Source: an uncultured Anaerolineae bacterium
GTDB lineage: Bacteria > Chloroflexota > Anaerolineae > Anaerolineales > Villigracilaceae
Length of the DNA: 36,366 bases
Assembly: GCA_903846015.1 (NCBI GenBank)
Contig: CAIMZS010000519.1
Coordinates: forward strand, 1-36,366
Direction of reading: 5' to 3'
The translations under genes were made by a program, and so were the position numbers. This document shows positions 8,754 to 17,242 of the stretch, in pieces (the stretch's first letter is position 1; each line of letters begins with the position of its first letter). Under the pieces are notes generated by a model, which ran no database searches, had not been told where the DNA came from, and worked only from the letters and a program-made list of their open reading frames with translations.

Positions 8754-11288
8754 CTATATGCTTGGTTCAGGCGCAGATTCCGGGACAGTTTCTGGCGCTG
8801 CCACCAGCGCGCCTTCGGGTAGATTGGCGCGCGTCAGTATGACTTCGCCTTCCGGGTTGACTTCCACCTGAATATGATCACCATCCACAAAGGCACCAGA
8901 CAGCAAACTGTCTGAAAGTTGATCTTCCACCTTGAGCTGAATGACACGGCGCAGCGGGCGAGCGCCCATATCAGGGTCGTAACCCTGTGTGCCCAGCAGC
9001 GAAAGCGCCTCGGGGGATGCCTCGATGGTGATACGGTGTTCGACCAACCGCAGCGAAACCTTGGCCAGTTCCAGCTTGACAATCTCCTGGATGTTTTCCC
9101 GGCTCAGCGAGCGGAACACGATGACGTTATCGACGCGATTGATAAACTCGGGCCGGAAGGCACGTTTTAGCGTTTCGGTCAACTTCTTACGCATGTCTTC
9201 ATAGGACAGGTGGTCCTCGGTGACTTCATCCCGTTTGAGGGCGAAACCGAGCGAGGCCTGCTTCTTGATCATGTCTGCGCCGACATTGGATGTCATCACG
9301 ATGATGGCGTTGCGGAAATCCACCTTGCGGCCGCGCGCATCAGAGAGATGACCTTCTTCCATGATCTGAAGCAGCATGTTATGAACTTCAGGATGAGCCT
9401 TTTCGATCTCATCAAAGACAACGATCGAATACGGGCGACGGCGCAGAGCCTCGGTAAGTTGACCGGCGTCATCATAACCAACGTATCCGGGAGGCGCACC
9501 CACCAGACGGGCAGCGGTATGGCGTTCCATGAACTCGGACATATCGAGTTGGATGGCGGCATCTTCGCTGCCGAACATGAACTTGGCCAATGTCTTGGTC
9601 AACTCGGTCTTGCCAACCCCGGTTGGACCCAGGAAAATAAATGAACCGATCGGGCGGCGCGGATCCTTGAGACCGGCGCGCGCGCGGCGCACAGCGCGAG
9701 AAATGGCCTCGATGGCCTCTTCCTGTCCGACAATCGAACCCTTCAGTTCATCTTCCATGTGCAGCAGGCGCTCAGATTCTTCCTGGGCAATCTGCATCAA
9801 CGGCACGCCGGTCCACATTGAGATGACCTCGGCGATGTCTTCAGCGGTGACGACCGGGCTGTTGGCGCGGTCCCAAGCGGTGCGCATGCGTTCTAATTGG
9901 TTTTCGATACCGATCTCCTGATCCTGCCAGGAGCGCACCTCATCGACATTGCCTTCTTCCTGAGCCAGCGAACGGTTCTGACGCACTTCACGCAGCTTAG
10001 TGAACAGGTCTTTAGCCTGCTTGGCGGCTGGCGATTTGTACATGCGCACGCGGGAGGATGATTCGTCGATCAGGTCAATAGCCTTATCCGGCAGGAAACG
10101 CTCGGTGACATAGCGGGCCGAAAGATGGGTCGCTGCTTCCAGCGCTTCATCAGAGATGACCAGTTTGTGATGTTCTTCGTAGGCTGAGCGAATACCCTTC
10201 AGAATCTGGATGGTCTCTTCTTCAGAGGGTTCATCCACCTGGACGGGCTGAAAGCGCCGTTCGAGCGCCGCATCCGATTCGATATGCTTGCGATATTCAT
10301 CCAGTGTGGTCGCGCCGATCACCTGCAGCTCGCCTCGTGAAAGCGCTGGCTTCAGAATATTGGCAGCATCGACGGACGAACCGGCAGCACCAGCGCCTAC
10401 CAACATGTGGACTTCATCAATAAAAAGAATCGAACCCGATTGCTTGAGTTCATCGATAACGCGTTTGAGGCGTTCTTCAAACTGACCGCGGTACATAGTG
10501 CCCGCCACAAGCGAGCCAACATCCAACTGCAGCACGCGTTTGTTCATCAGCGGCGCAGGCACATCGCCTTCAGTAATGCGCTGGGCCAGGCCTTCGACAA
10601 TGGCGGTCTTGCCAACGCCCGGCTCGCCGATCAGAGCGGGATTATTCTTGGTGCGGCGCGCCAGGATCTGAATGACGCGCTCGATTTCCATCTGGCGCCC
10701 GATGACAGGGTCTAACTTACCCTGCTCAGCCTTGGTAGTCAGATCGGTGGCGAGTTGGTCAACCATCGGCGTCTTGCCACCCTTCTCGGTCTTTTGCTGA
10801 TCAGCGCCCTTCTGAGCGCCAACGGGAGCAGCGGGCGGGTTGCCGGTGGATGATTCCTGCAAGACCCGGCGGGTCTGACGGCGGATTTCGTCCGGTGTCA
10901 CACCCAGGCGTCGCAGGGTTTCGATGGCAGTGCCATCGGTGCGCACCAGCGCCAGCAACAAATGTTCTGTGCCGATATAATGATGCCCCAGGCGGCGAGC
11001 TTCATCCACCGCAAATTCCAGCACCTGTTGGGTATCGTTGGAAAGTTCAATTTTCCCGCCAGGCGGGTTCTTGCCTTCACCGGTCAGGCGGGTGACCATC
11101 TCGCGCACGCGCTCCAGCTCCATACCCATTTCACGCAAAACGCGCCCGGCTACGCCGCCATCTTCCTCGATCAGGCCAATTAATAAATGCTCAGTACCAA
11201 TGGATACTTGATGGGCGCGTTCAGCCTCCTGATGCGCCAGACTTAATACTCTCCGTGCCCGCTGTGTAAAGCGTTCCATGCCAGCCAT
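8754..11288 (-). CDS. clpC: ATP-dependent unfoldase ClpC (Clp protease ATPase subunit)
   Basis: An 844-residue AAA+ unfoldase that feeds damaged or regulated proteins to the ClpP peptidase. Domains in order: double Clp N-repeat (1-145), a Gln/Lys-rich linker (145-175), AAA-1 with Walker A GEPGVGKT (221-228) and Walker B FIDE (289-292), a UVR/M-domain coiled coil (about 424-460), and AAA-2 with Walker A GPTGVGKT (554-561) and VVFDE (623-627). An ASLGF loop near 678-682 fits the ClpP-binding loop. A Clp C-terminal domain and an acidic Pro-rich tail finish the protein. GAGGAG precedes the ATG by about seven bases. It is transcribed alone. No mcsA, mcsB or ctsR is beside it, unlike in Firmicutes. 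Confidence 0.97.
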   Translation of the reverse strand: MAGMERFTQRARRVLSLAHQEAERAHQVSIGTEHLLIGLIEEDGGVAGRVLREMGMELERVREMVTRLTGEGKNPPGGKIELSNDTQQVLEFAVDEARRLGHHYIGTEHLLLALVRTDGTAIETLRRLGVTPDEIRRQTRRVLQESSTGNPPAAPVGAQKGADQQKTEKGGKTPMVDQLATDLTTKAEQGKLDPVIGRQMEIERVIQILARRTKNNPALIGEPGVGKTAIVEGLAQRITEGDVPAPLMNKRVLQLDVGSLVAGTMYRGQFEERLKRVIDELKQSGSILFIDEVHMLVGAGAAGSSVDAANILKPALSRGELQVIGATTLDEYRKHIESDAALERRFQPVQVDEPSEEETIQILKGIRSAYEEHHKLVISDEALEAATHLSARYVTERFLPDKAIDLIDESSSRVRMYKSPAAKQAKDLFTKLREVRQNRSLAQEEGNVDEVRSWQDQEIGIENQLERMRTAWDRANSPVVTAEDIAEVISMWTGVPLMQIAQEESERLLHMEDELKGSIVGQEEAIEAISRAVRRARAGLKDPRRPIGSFIFLGPTGVGKTELTKTLAKFMFGSEDAAIQLDMSEFMERHTAARLVGAPPGYVGYDDAGQLTEALRRRPYSIVVFDEIEKAHPEVHNMLLQIMEEGHLSDARGRKVDFRNAIIVMTSNVGADMIKKQASLGFALKRDEVTEDHLSYEDMRKKLTETLKRAFRPEFINRVDNVIVFRSLSRENIQEIVKLELAKVSLRLVEHRITIEASPEALSLLGTQGYDPDMGARPLRRVIQLKVEDQLSDSLLSGAFVDGDHIQVEVNPEGEVILTRANLPEGALVAAPETVPESAPEPSI

Positions 11289-11302
11289 AATATTCTCCTC
11301 AG

Positions 11303-11321
11303 CCAGGGCGAAATGTCCTGG
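11303..11321 (-). promoter_or_regulatory. Small stem-loop in the clpC leader
   Basis: CCAGGGC (11303-11309) pairs with GTCCTGG (11315-11321) with one wobble and a five-base loop, just upstream of the clpC ribosome site. It is not a CIRCE element (no TTAGCACTC-type arms). Any regulatory role is speculative. Confidence 0.3.
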
Positions 11322-11447
11322 TATTCCAATCAGACCAGATAGGTCGATTTTGATTTTACCAAAAAAGAGACGGGAAACCGTATATGAAAATGATTAGAGT
11401 TTGACAGTTTTCCTCAGTTTCACTTAAGATGCTGAACGGTCATCTGA

Positions 11448-12098
11448 TCAACTGCTTTTGGCCAGCAGCGCCTGTAATTCTGCTTCAATGGCTGTTCGCA
11501 CACGAATAGCAACCGGTGCATTAAGATGGCGACGCAGCGATGCCTCGCTTTTACCGTTATCATAATAGTCGCGAAATACCTGCAAAATGGAAAGGGGCTC
11601 ACCCTGGTATTTCTCCAATTTTACCTGCTCATCCGTCTGAACGGTGCCAGGCTGGATCACGCGGCAATAGCAGCCAGGGCGTTCAGCCTGGCGATAGCGC
11701 TTGACAAAACCCGGGTCACCCATCCGCGCAGCCAGTGTGGCGCAAGGGATACGCGGTGCACTTACTTCCAGAATCACGCTGGCAAGATGCAGCCGGTCGC
11801 CGATCGTAAAAACGGCGCTCTCGAAATCACTGATAGTGAGATTTTCGCCAAACGTGCCTGGGGCCAGTTTATAACCCAATTCCTGCGCCCACCAATCATA
11901 ATCGGACGCGCCATAGATGTAGATGGCCTGATCTGGCCCACCATGATGCCGGGTGCTGGCAATATAATCTGCCTGCATCCCAAGTGTTGTAACCTGAACG
12001 GATGCCGTGACGGGGAGTTTGTATATACCAGTTTCTTCAAGCTTGCTGCCAATCTGCTGTGTGCGATTCTGACCGATGTTTACACTGACAATCTGCAT
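11448..12098 (-). CDS. MOSC domain protein (YiiM-like)
   Basis: A 216-residue MOSC-domain protein, a fold related to the C-terminus of molybdenum cofactor sulfurase that handles sulfur or Moco-dependent detoxification of N-hydroxylated compounds. Typical blocks are HHGGPDQAIYIYG (residues 51-63), GTFGENLTI, VFTIGDRLHL, the PCATLAARM block with its conserved Cys, and YCRVIQPGTV. The C-terminal part after about 170 is helical, as in the YiiM group. The start is the ATG at 12098 with a weak AGGTAGAGA site; an upstream TTG at 12116 is an alternative. Its role here is unknown. It is divergent from the plus-strand reductase at 12387. Confidence 0.88.
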   Translation of the reverse strand: MQIVSVNIGQNRTQQIGSKLEETGIYKLPVTASVQVTTLGMQADYIASTRHHGGPDQAIYIYGASDYDWWAQELGYKLAPGTFGENLTISDFESAVFTIGDRLHLASVILEVSAPRIPCATLAARMGDPGFVKRYRQAERPGCYCRVIQPGTVQTDEQVKLEKYQGEPLSILQVFRDYYDNGKSEASLRRHLNAPVAIRVRTAIEAELQALLAKSS

Positions 12099-12330
12099 GG
12101 ATTCTCTACCTTTCAAGAAAGCGTTTTGACCTGATTGTACCCCCTTCGTTCACAAACGCAAAATATCATCACTGCCAAACCAAAATAAAGCACTCATATC
12201 ATTGGGCGTGCCGGTCTCATGGCTATCCCAATTTCGCAGAAAATGGCGTTTGAGCATGGGAAATTAATACCTGCCCTTGATAAATTCCATACTCTTAAAG
12301 AAAGGCGGCAAAGTGAATTAAAGTACAAAA

Positions 12331-12358
12331 TTGATATTTTCCGAATACTGCCTATAAT
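12331..12358 (+). promoter_or_regulatory. Near-consensus sigma-70 promoter for the reductase gene
   Basis: TTGATA (12331-12336), a 16-bp spacer, and a perfect TATAAT (12353-12358). Transcription would begin around 12365, about 22 bases before the ATG at 12387, leaving room for AAGGAG at 12375-12380. It therefore rules out the longer upstream reading frame from 12219. Confidence 0.82.
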
Positions 12359-12386
12359 CAAATCAATCATAAGCAAGGAGAAAAAG

Positions 12387-13367
12387 ATGAAAAAAGTTCA
12401 ATATGCCAGGCGCGGCCCGGTGCCGCAGGATGTTGTAGAAGTTGTCGACTTTCAACTACCACCGCTCCAGGCCGGACAGGCGCTGGTGCAGGTTTTTGCA
12501 TCCCCCATCAATCCATCCGATGTATTGACGCTGACAGGGCAGTATGGCATGCTGCCGCCCCTGCCAGCAGTAGGAGGCAATGAAGGAGTTGGTTATGTGG
12601 CCGAAATCGGTGAGAACGTCACAAACCTACGCGTGGGACAGGCCGTCCTGCTTCCGATCGGTTCCGGCACATGGACAAGCCACTTGATCGCAGATGCCAG
12701 CCGTTTGATCGTTTTACCTGTTGGCGCTGATATGCGCCAAATGGCGATGCTATCGATCAACCCACCGACCGCATCGCTGATGTTAAGTGAATTTATTAAC
12801 CTTCAAGCTGGCGAATGGGTGATCCAAAACGCAGCAAACTCGGCAGTTGGAGGCTATCTGATTCAGATCGCCAGGATGCGCGGTCTAAAAACCGTCAATG
12901 TTATTCGCCGGTCCTCTGCACAGATGACAGTTATTGAAAACGGCGCTGATGTGGTGCTGGTGGACGGGGATGATCTTCCCAGGCGTGTAAAAGAAGTCAC
13001 TGGGCGTTCAAAAATACGACTGGGCATCGATGCGGTAGGCGGTGAAGCCACCAACAGGTTGAGCAAATGTCTGGCGGAAGGGGCCACACTGGTCAATTAC
13101 GGCGCGATGAGCGGGGAGCCAGGCTTAATTCCGGCGGGAACATTGATCTTCCGAGATATCATCATGCGAGGCTTTTGGCTGGCGCGCTGGTTTCGACAGG
13201 TCAATTCACAGCGACAGATGGAAGTATTTGGGGAACTGGCAGCGATGATTTCAACGGGAGCATTGAAAGCAAATATTGAAGCAAGCTATAAAATTGAGCA
13301 AGCCAGGGAAGCGATCACTGCGGCGGCAGCAGGTGAGCGGAATGGGAAAATCCTTCTCGAACCATAA
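12387..13367 (+). CDS. MDR-family oxidoreductase, enoyl thioester reductase-like
   Basis: A 326-residue zinc-independent medium-chain dehydrogenase/reductase. A GroES-like N-terminal domain (SPINPSDVLTLTGQYG, then PAVGGNEGVGYV) resembles the 2-enoyl thioester reductase (MECR/ETR-like) and quinone oxidoreductase branch. The cofactor-binding block is NSAVGGYLIQIARMRG. No structural zinc-binding Cys cluster is visible. The likely reaction is NADPH-dependent reduction of an enoyl-CoA/ACP or quinone; which one is not settled. The ATG at 12387 is chosen for AAGGAG six bases upstream and a promoter just before it. Monocistronic. Confidence 0.88.
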   Translation: MKKVQYARRGPVPQDVVEVVDFQLPPLQAGQALVQVFASPINPSDVLTLTGQYGMLPPLPAVGGNEGVGYVAEIGENVTNLRVGQAVLLPIGSGTWTSHLIADASRLIVLPVGADMRQMAMLSINPPTASLMLSEFINLQAGEWVIQNAANSAVGGYLIQIARMRGLKTVNVIRRSSAQMTVIENGADVVLVDGDDLPRRVKEVTGRSKIRLGIDAVGGEATNRLSKCLAEGATLVNYGAMSGEPGLIPAGTLIFRDIIMRGFWLARWFRQVNSQRQMEVFGELAAMISTGALKANIEASYKIEQAREAITAAAAGERNGKILLEP

Positions 13368-13499
13368 TGGAGACTCGAATGCGCCCGCGTTGCCAATACA
13401 AAGTGACCCATAAACCGTGGAAAGGCGTTTTGCATCCAACTCGTTAGACCAATAGCGAACTATTTTCCACGATACAGAATTTCGACCAGCGCGCAGTTG

Positions 13500-13593
13500 T
13501 TAGCGCGCCTTGTAGGTCTCTACCAAAATCAGGCGGTCACGGGCCTTAAAGTTTTCAAAAAGCGGATCGGCCAACTCAAAAGCCTGGACGTCT
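13500..13593 (-). pseudogene. C-terminal coding remnant
   Basis: On the minus strand, 13593 to 13500 reads as an uninterrupted protein-like C-terminus (ADPLFENFKARDRLILVETY, ending KAR and TAA). It has a good hydrophobic/charged pattern but no start codon or ribosome site of its own. Upstream its frame continues through the palindromic array at 13594-13682. I do not recognise the parent family. It may be the 3' end of a gene broken by deletion or repeat insertion. Confidence 0.4.
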
Positions 13594-13682
13594 ACGCCCT
13601 GTTTACAGGGCGTTGCTAACCAGCCCGGTGGTAAATCACCGGGCAAAGCGACACAACCACACAAACTTCTGAAGTTTTGTGT
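13594..13682. repeat. Array of three palindromic hairpins
   Basis: Three stem-loops follow each other: ACGCCCTG-TTTA-CAGGGCGT (13594-13613), GCCCGGTG-GTAAAT-CACCGGGC (13623-13644), and ACACAAACTT paired with AAGTTTTGTGT with one bulge (13659-13682). The array starts one base after the sulfotransferase stop. There is no U-tract, so it is not a standard terminator; it looks like a dispersed palindromic repeat element. Confidence 0.65.
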
Positions 13683-13683
13683 T

Positions 13684-14544
13684 TCAGTAAATTAATTCCC
13701 CATGCTCATCCAAATATCCAAAACGTTTCATCACTGCAGCGTGATCGATGATCAATTTCTGCGCCAGTTCAGGCGTCAATTCCTCGCGCCACGAACCAAC
13801 CTGTCCCTTGCGAAAGAATGAATCCGACCCGGGCAGCTTCTCGCCGAAGCCATGTTCAACCTCCTGCTTCTGCGCATCAGCAAATTGTGAAAAACGCACG
13901 GCTTTTTCAATACGCCTCGGGTCATTTTCCAGCCCGCAAAAGCGAATCACATCGCGGAAACCCGCCAACGTATCGGCCTTCAGGTCTTCATAGCGCACCA
14001 CCAACACGCGCAGACCGGGTTCATCCACCCAACTGGTGACGTGCCCCCCCCAGGTCAATAGTTTTTGGCGCAGCTGGTTGTGCAGGCGTTGCGGCTTATC
14101 CACAAAAGCAAAATCCGCTTCGCCCATCTTGCGCACAATCCGATCCACCGTAGAGGCACTGTAATGAGCAAACGAGACGGCCACATCCAGCGGATTGCGC
14201 AGCAGGTAGATCACACCGGCGGTGGCCGCTTTGGAAATGAGCGGGTAACCGTAGGGGGTGTAAGTAAAAGCATCGTGAACCTTGAGAAAAAGCGGCTCTT
14301 TAGCATGCTCCGACATCTGCTCATAAACAAAGGGCCGGTAGCGTTCGATCTCATCATGAGTTAGGTCGGAAGCCTCGAGGCCGACATTATCATCGAAGGC
14401 TTCTCGTGCGCTGGCGATCGGCCCGCCATCCAGGCTGTTGATGTCGGCGGGGTCTTGTGCATCCCGTAGATAATTAGTGAGCAAGATGCGCATCCAGGTG
14501 TTGCCAGATTTTGGGTAGGAAGCCAACCAATAGATGTTACCCAT
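13684..14544 (-). CDS. PAPS-dependent sulfotransferase, in lasso-type cluster
   Basis: A 286-residue cytosolic sulfotransferase-fold enzyme that moves sulfate from PAPS to a hydroxyl or amine. The 5'-phosphosulfate loop is YPKSGNTW at 10-17. FLKVHDAFTY (87-96) has the Lys/His pair expected at the active site, LLRNPLDVAVSFAHYS (114-129) matches the 3'-phosphate site, and RKGQVGSWREEL (245-256) is the family's C-terminal RKGxxGxW motif. It begins one base after the stop of the HPr-kinase-like gene (TGACATG), with GGAGG inside that gene, so it is tightly coupled to the cluster. Its substrate is probably the cluster product, but a polysaccharide or small molecule is possible. The longer upstream frame is a shadow of the kinase gene. 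Confidence 0.93.
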   Translation of the reverse strand: MGNIYWLASYPKSGNTWMRILLTNYLRDAQDPADINSLDGGPIASAREAFDDNVGLEASDLTHDEIERYRPFVYEQMSEHAKEPLFLKVHDAFTYTPYGYPLISKAATAGVIYLLRNPLDVAVSFAHYSASTVDRIVRKMGEADFAFVDKPQRLHNQLRQKLLTWGGHVTSWVDEPGLRVLVVRYEDLKADTLAGFRDVIRFCGLENDPRRIEKAVRFSQFADAQKQEVEHGFGEKLPGSDSFFRKGQVGSWREELTPELAQKLIIDHAAVMKRFGYLDEHGELIY

Positions 14545-14545
14545 G

Positions 14546-15448
14546 TCACACCTCCGCCAGGTCTTGTTCAATCCGATCAGCCAACTCGGTAAGGCGGAAT
14601 GGATGCGACGGACGTGTGACTCGCGTGACACCGCTCTGTTTGGCAACCGCAGCCGCAAGCCCAAAGTGTGGGGCGCGCATCTCCAACCCATCCAGAAACT
14701 GCTGGCGATATGTATTGTGCAGAACAATGCTGAAGGTGTGAATACGCGGCATCGGATCCAGTTTGATTTCATCCCTGTTTGCGGATGTCAGCAAATAGAT
14801 GCGGCGCAAAGATGCGGGCTGATCCCAGAATGAATCGGTCGCCTGGCGTTCGTATTTTTCCATTGTGGGACGGGTACGCTCCATGATGCTGATGTCCTGC
14901 TCCAACTTATGGGCGGCATCGCTCCACAAGCGTGTGCGCGGGTAACCTGGCAAAACGAGTGGAAGACCATCCGAGTCCAGCGTCACCGCACAGACATCAT
15001 CAACCATCATCTTGTAGCCACGCCGCATCAACTCGCCCAAAATGGTACTCTTGCCGCAACCCGAATGACCAGTGAACAACACCGCGCCCTGCCCGGTATG
15101 AATTGCCCCGGCGTGGATCACCAACAATCCGCGTTGGTGCAGGAGCGCCCCAATACACGAGCCGAGCAAAAAGACACGCATATCGCTTTCCAGGCTGTTC
15201 ACGGCCGGCTCAACGATAATCTCGCTCCCGTTTTGAACCAGGTAACGCGCCACATCGTTCAAGCTCAGAAGGAACTGATTGGCAGTGGCCTGATACAGCA
15301 CACCTTTACCGGTCACATTTTCGAGCGCGGCAGGTACAACCCCGTGACGGATATTCACATCCGGTACACCTGGGTTATCATCTTGAGTGAATTCAGGGAT
15401 GGGAAAATCGGATTGAATGTTGAGTTGGTAGGCTTTGTAGTGATGCAT
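14546..15448 (-). CDS. HPr-kinase-like ATPase/kinase of lasso-type clusters
   Basis: A 300-residue protein of the HprK-related group found in RiPP clusters. The N-terminal half (1-100) has no clear motif. It then has IHAGAIH (111-117), a P-loop GHSGCGKST (127-135), VDDVCAV with two Asp (149-155), and GYPRTRLW (168-175), as in HPr kinase-like ATPases with a rigid P-loop. In paeninodin-type clusters a related kinase phosphorylates the C-terminal residue of the precursor. That role is only an inference here because the precursor is not found. It follows the nucleotidyltransferase by 23 bp and is coupled to the sulfotransferase. Confidence 0.87.
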   Translation of the reverse strand: MHHYKAYQLNIQSDFPIPEFTQDDNPGVPDVNIRHGVVPAALENVTGKGVLYQATANQFLLSLNDVARYLVQNGSEIIVEPAVNSLESDMRVFLLGSCIGALLHQRGLLVIHAGAIHTGQGAVLFTGHSGCGKSTILGELMRRGYKMMVDDVCAVTLDSDGLPLVLPGYPRTRLWSDAAHKLEQDISIMERTRPTMEKYERQATDSFWDQPASLRRIYLLTSANRDEIKLDPMPRIHTFSIVLHNTYRQQFLDGLEMRAPHFGLAAAVAKQSGVTRVTRPSHPFRLTELADRIEQDLAEV

Positions 15449-15471
15449 AGTTTTAGAATTGTCCTATGAGA

Positions 15472-16749
15472 TTAACTTGACATTAACCAATCACGCAGTT
15501 CGATGATTTGATTGACATTCTGGGCTATTGATCGCGTTTGCGGGTCTCCGCGCCCCAGATGCCATAAAGAAACGCCATAATGCACGATTAATTCGGTCCA
15601 GCGTACGGGATAATAAAAATAGATGCGCCAGGCGGTGGCTGAGACAGGATACTTGAGGGCCATTATTTCACGCGCAGGCAGCAGACGCTCTCGAATCAAA
15701 GCCAGTTTGCTTCCCAAATCCATTGATCCTGACAATCGGGCCAGGTGGCTCGATTCATGCATGGCGATTGGCGTGCTGCCCCGTTCTGCAAGGATTTGCT
15801 GCCGGGCTAACGCCAGGTAATTCTCATTGAAGTTCTCTGGCTGTAGGGATTGAAGCCAATCTAGTGGCACACCCGCACACAGCAGATCATGCGCCAGTTG
15901 CAAAACCACATATAGTGCGCGAACCGCTCCCCATTGCCGGGCGCGTTCGCCTACTACCTGCCAATCGAGATTCGCTCCGAAACGGCGCAAGACTTCGCCA
16001 ACATCGCACAACATCCGCAGACGCATTTCGTAGTCATCGTGCAGATCATACGCGTGCAAAACAACATGCAGGCAGAGGTGCAACAACAAATCTTCCGGAG
16101 AGAGTGCAAAGGCGGAAGCCTGTGCCAGTGATATGTGCTGCGCCCTGCTCCACAATCCATCCACATCTATACGAAGGGGAAGGCTTTCATCAAAAATCGT
16201 CCAGTGAATTTCTACCCGAAACCTGCTTCCCGGCCGTTTGTAGGAAAAGTGATGAATATCCGGTATTACCACGCGATTGGTGTCATCGGACATATAACCG
16301 CAGGCCAGGAGTACCTGTTCAACGCTCAGCAAATCCTTTTTTGCCACCAGTAAGTCAATATCCCTCATCGTCCGAAGCCCGATCTGATCGTAAACGGCCT
16401 GTGCCAAATAAGCGCCTTTGAGAACAATGACCGCAATGTCCTTATCCTGGAAAAGTCCCAGAAGATTGTTTAACTCCAGATAGAGGCTCATTATTTGCAG
16501 AGTGTTCTTGCGTTGTTCGCGCATTAATTCCTGGGTCAGGTCATCAGGCAGTGTCACATTTAATTGTTGAAGGCGGTAATTAAGCAGGGCAACAAGATTA
16601 TGCGATTGCGCCAGGGCCACAACCTGATGATATTCATCTGCCAACACGCGCGCGAGTCGCTCTTTAGTAACACTTCCATTCTCGTAGCTGAGGCAGGTTA
16701 GAAGTATGCTGGTCGCATCTACAAGCATTGGCTGCTGCACTTGATTCAT
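15472..16749 (-). CDS. NTP_transf_5 family nucleotidyltransferase-like protein
   Basis: A 425-residue member of the putative nucleotidyltransferase family that accompanies lasso and related RiPP genes and polysaccharide loci. The catalytic-type motif is VLKGAYLAQAVY (109-120) followed by RTMRDIDLLV (126-135), with Asp130 and Asp132 as the likely metal ligands. A helical C-terminal region follows, with HxxxH-rich parts (LLLHLCLHVVLHAYD). The start at 16749 overlaps the B2 stop by four bases (ATGA), so a longer upstream frame is a shadow. What it transfers is not known. Its presence with the kinase matches paeninodin-like tailoring sets. Confidence 0.87.
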   Translation of the reverse strand: MNQVQQPMLVDATSILLTCLSYENGSVTKERLARVLADEYHQVVALAQSHNLVALLNYRLQQLNVTLPDDLTQELMREQRKNTLQIMSLYLELNNLLGLFQDKDIAVIVLKGAYLAQAVYDQIGLRTMRDIDLLVAKKDLLSVEQVLLACGYMSDDTNRVVIPDIHHFSYKRPGSRFRVEIHWTIFDESLPLRIDVDGLWSRAQHISLAQASAFALSPEDLLLHLCLHVVLHAYDLHDDYEMRLRMLCDVGEVLRRFGANLDWQVVGERARQWGAVRALYVVLQLAHDLLCAGVPLDWLQSLQPENFNENYLALARQQILAERGSTPIAMHESSHLARLSGSMDLGSKLALIRERLLPAREIMALKYPVSATAWRIYFYYPVRWTELIVHYGVSLWHLGRGDPQTRSIAQNVNQIIELRDWLMSS

Positions 16750-17213
16750 TGCCCGAATATCCCTACAGTTCCAAACTGGCGATGCCCCGCACCGCCAGTA
16801 ACGTAGAGGGGCCCGCACCGCAGCCAGGCATGCGCCTCCAATTCGGTGCGCGCTTTAAAAGCTGCGCCCAAGTAAAGCGTACTGGGGATATCCTTGCGAC
16901 GCAAAAGAGTTTTAGCGGCGATGGCCTGCGGAAAACAGTTACTCTTCCAGGGTGTATAACAGCTGGCGGTCTGCACTGCCCAGGCGATACGGCGCGCCTC
17001 AGCCAGGTGCTCCGCTGTTTCTTCGGCAGGCGTCTCGAAACCGGAGGTACCCAACGATTTAACGATGACATGGAATGTTATGGTGTTAATCCTCAGGCGC
17101 GCCATTCCCAGAAGGATATATGCTTCAATAAAGAGCCATTGATCCCGCCACGAACGGGTAATGAAATGACGCGCACGTTCCATGAAAGATTTCGAGACCG
17201 GAGCAGGGTTCAT
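16746..17213 (-). CDS. Lasso peptide biosynthesis B2 protein (leader peptidase)
   Basis: A 155-residue transglutaminase-like Cys protease of the Transglut_core3 / lasso B2 family, which removes the leader from the precursor. The putative nucleophile is Cys93 in WKSNCFPQA, and the base is His128 in EAHAW. The third triad residue is not obvious: the stretch after HAW is LRCGPLYVTGG. An N-terminal region of about 80 residues is mostly helical (DQWLFIEAYILLGMARLR). AAAGGA lies about seven bases before the ATG at 17213. The gene follows the cyclase by 29 bp and overlaps the nucleotidyltransferase by four. Confidence 0.92.
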   Translation of the reverse strand: MNPAPVSKSFMERARHFITRSWRDQWLFIEAYILLGMARLRINTITFHVIVKSLGTSGFETPAEETAEHLAEARRIAWAVQTASCYTPWKSNCFPQAIAAKTLLRRKDIPSTLYLGAAFKARTELEAHAWLRCGPLYVTGGAGHRQFGTVGIFGQ

Positions 17214-17242
17214 ACAAATTCCTTTATAGAGCAGGGTGTAAG

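Larger units (their letters stand above)
13368..13683. other. Intergenic region between convergent genes, with repeats and a broken frame
   Basis: This 316-base stretch lies between the plus-strand reductase and the minus-strand sulfotransferase. It holds no complete gene. Its right half contains three consecutive hairpins, and its centre an open minus-strand frame that looks like a protein C-terminus. Both are listed separately. Nothing recognisable lies in 13368-13499. Confidence 0.7.

Noticed and set aside
11303-11321. CIRCE or CtsR heat-shock operator upstream of clpC
   Set aside because: Arms do not match either consensus; only a small generic stem-loop is present.
12219-12386. N-terminal extension of the reductase frame
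   Set aside because: A near-consensus promoter and a ribosome site lie within it.
13594-13644. CRISPR-like repeats
   Set aside because: The hairpins differ from one another and there are no regular spacers.
13659-13682. Hairpin after the sulfotransferase as a rho-independent terminator
   Set aside because: No U-tract follows on the minus strand, and it belongs to a three-hairpin array.
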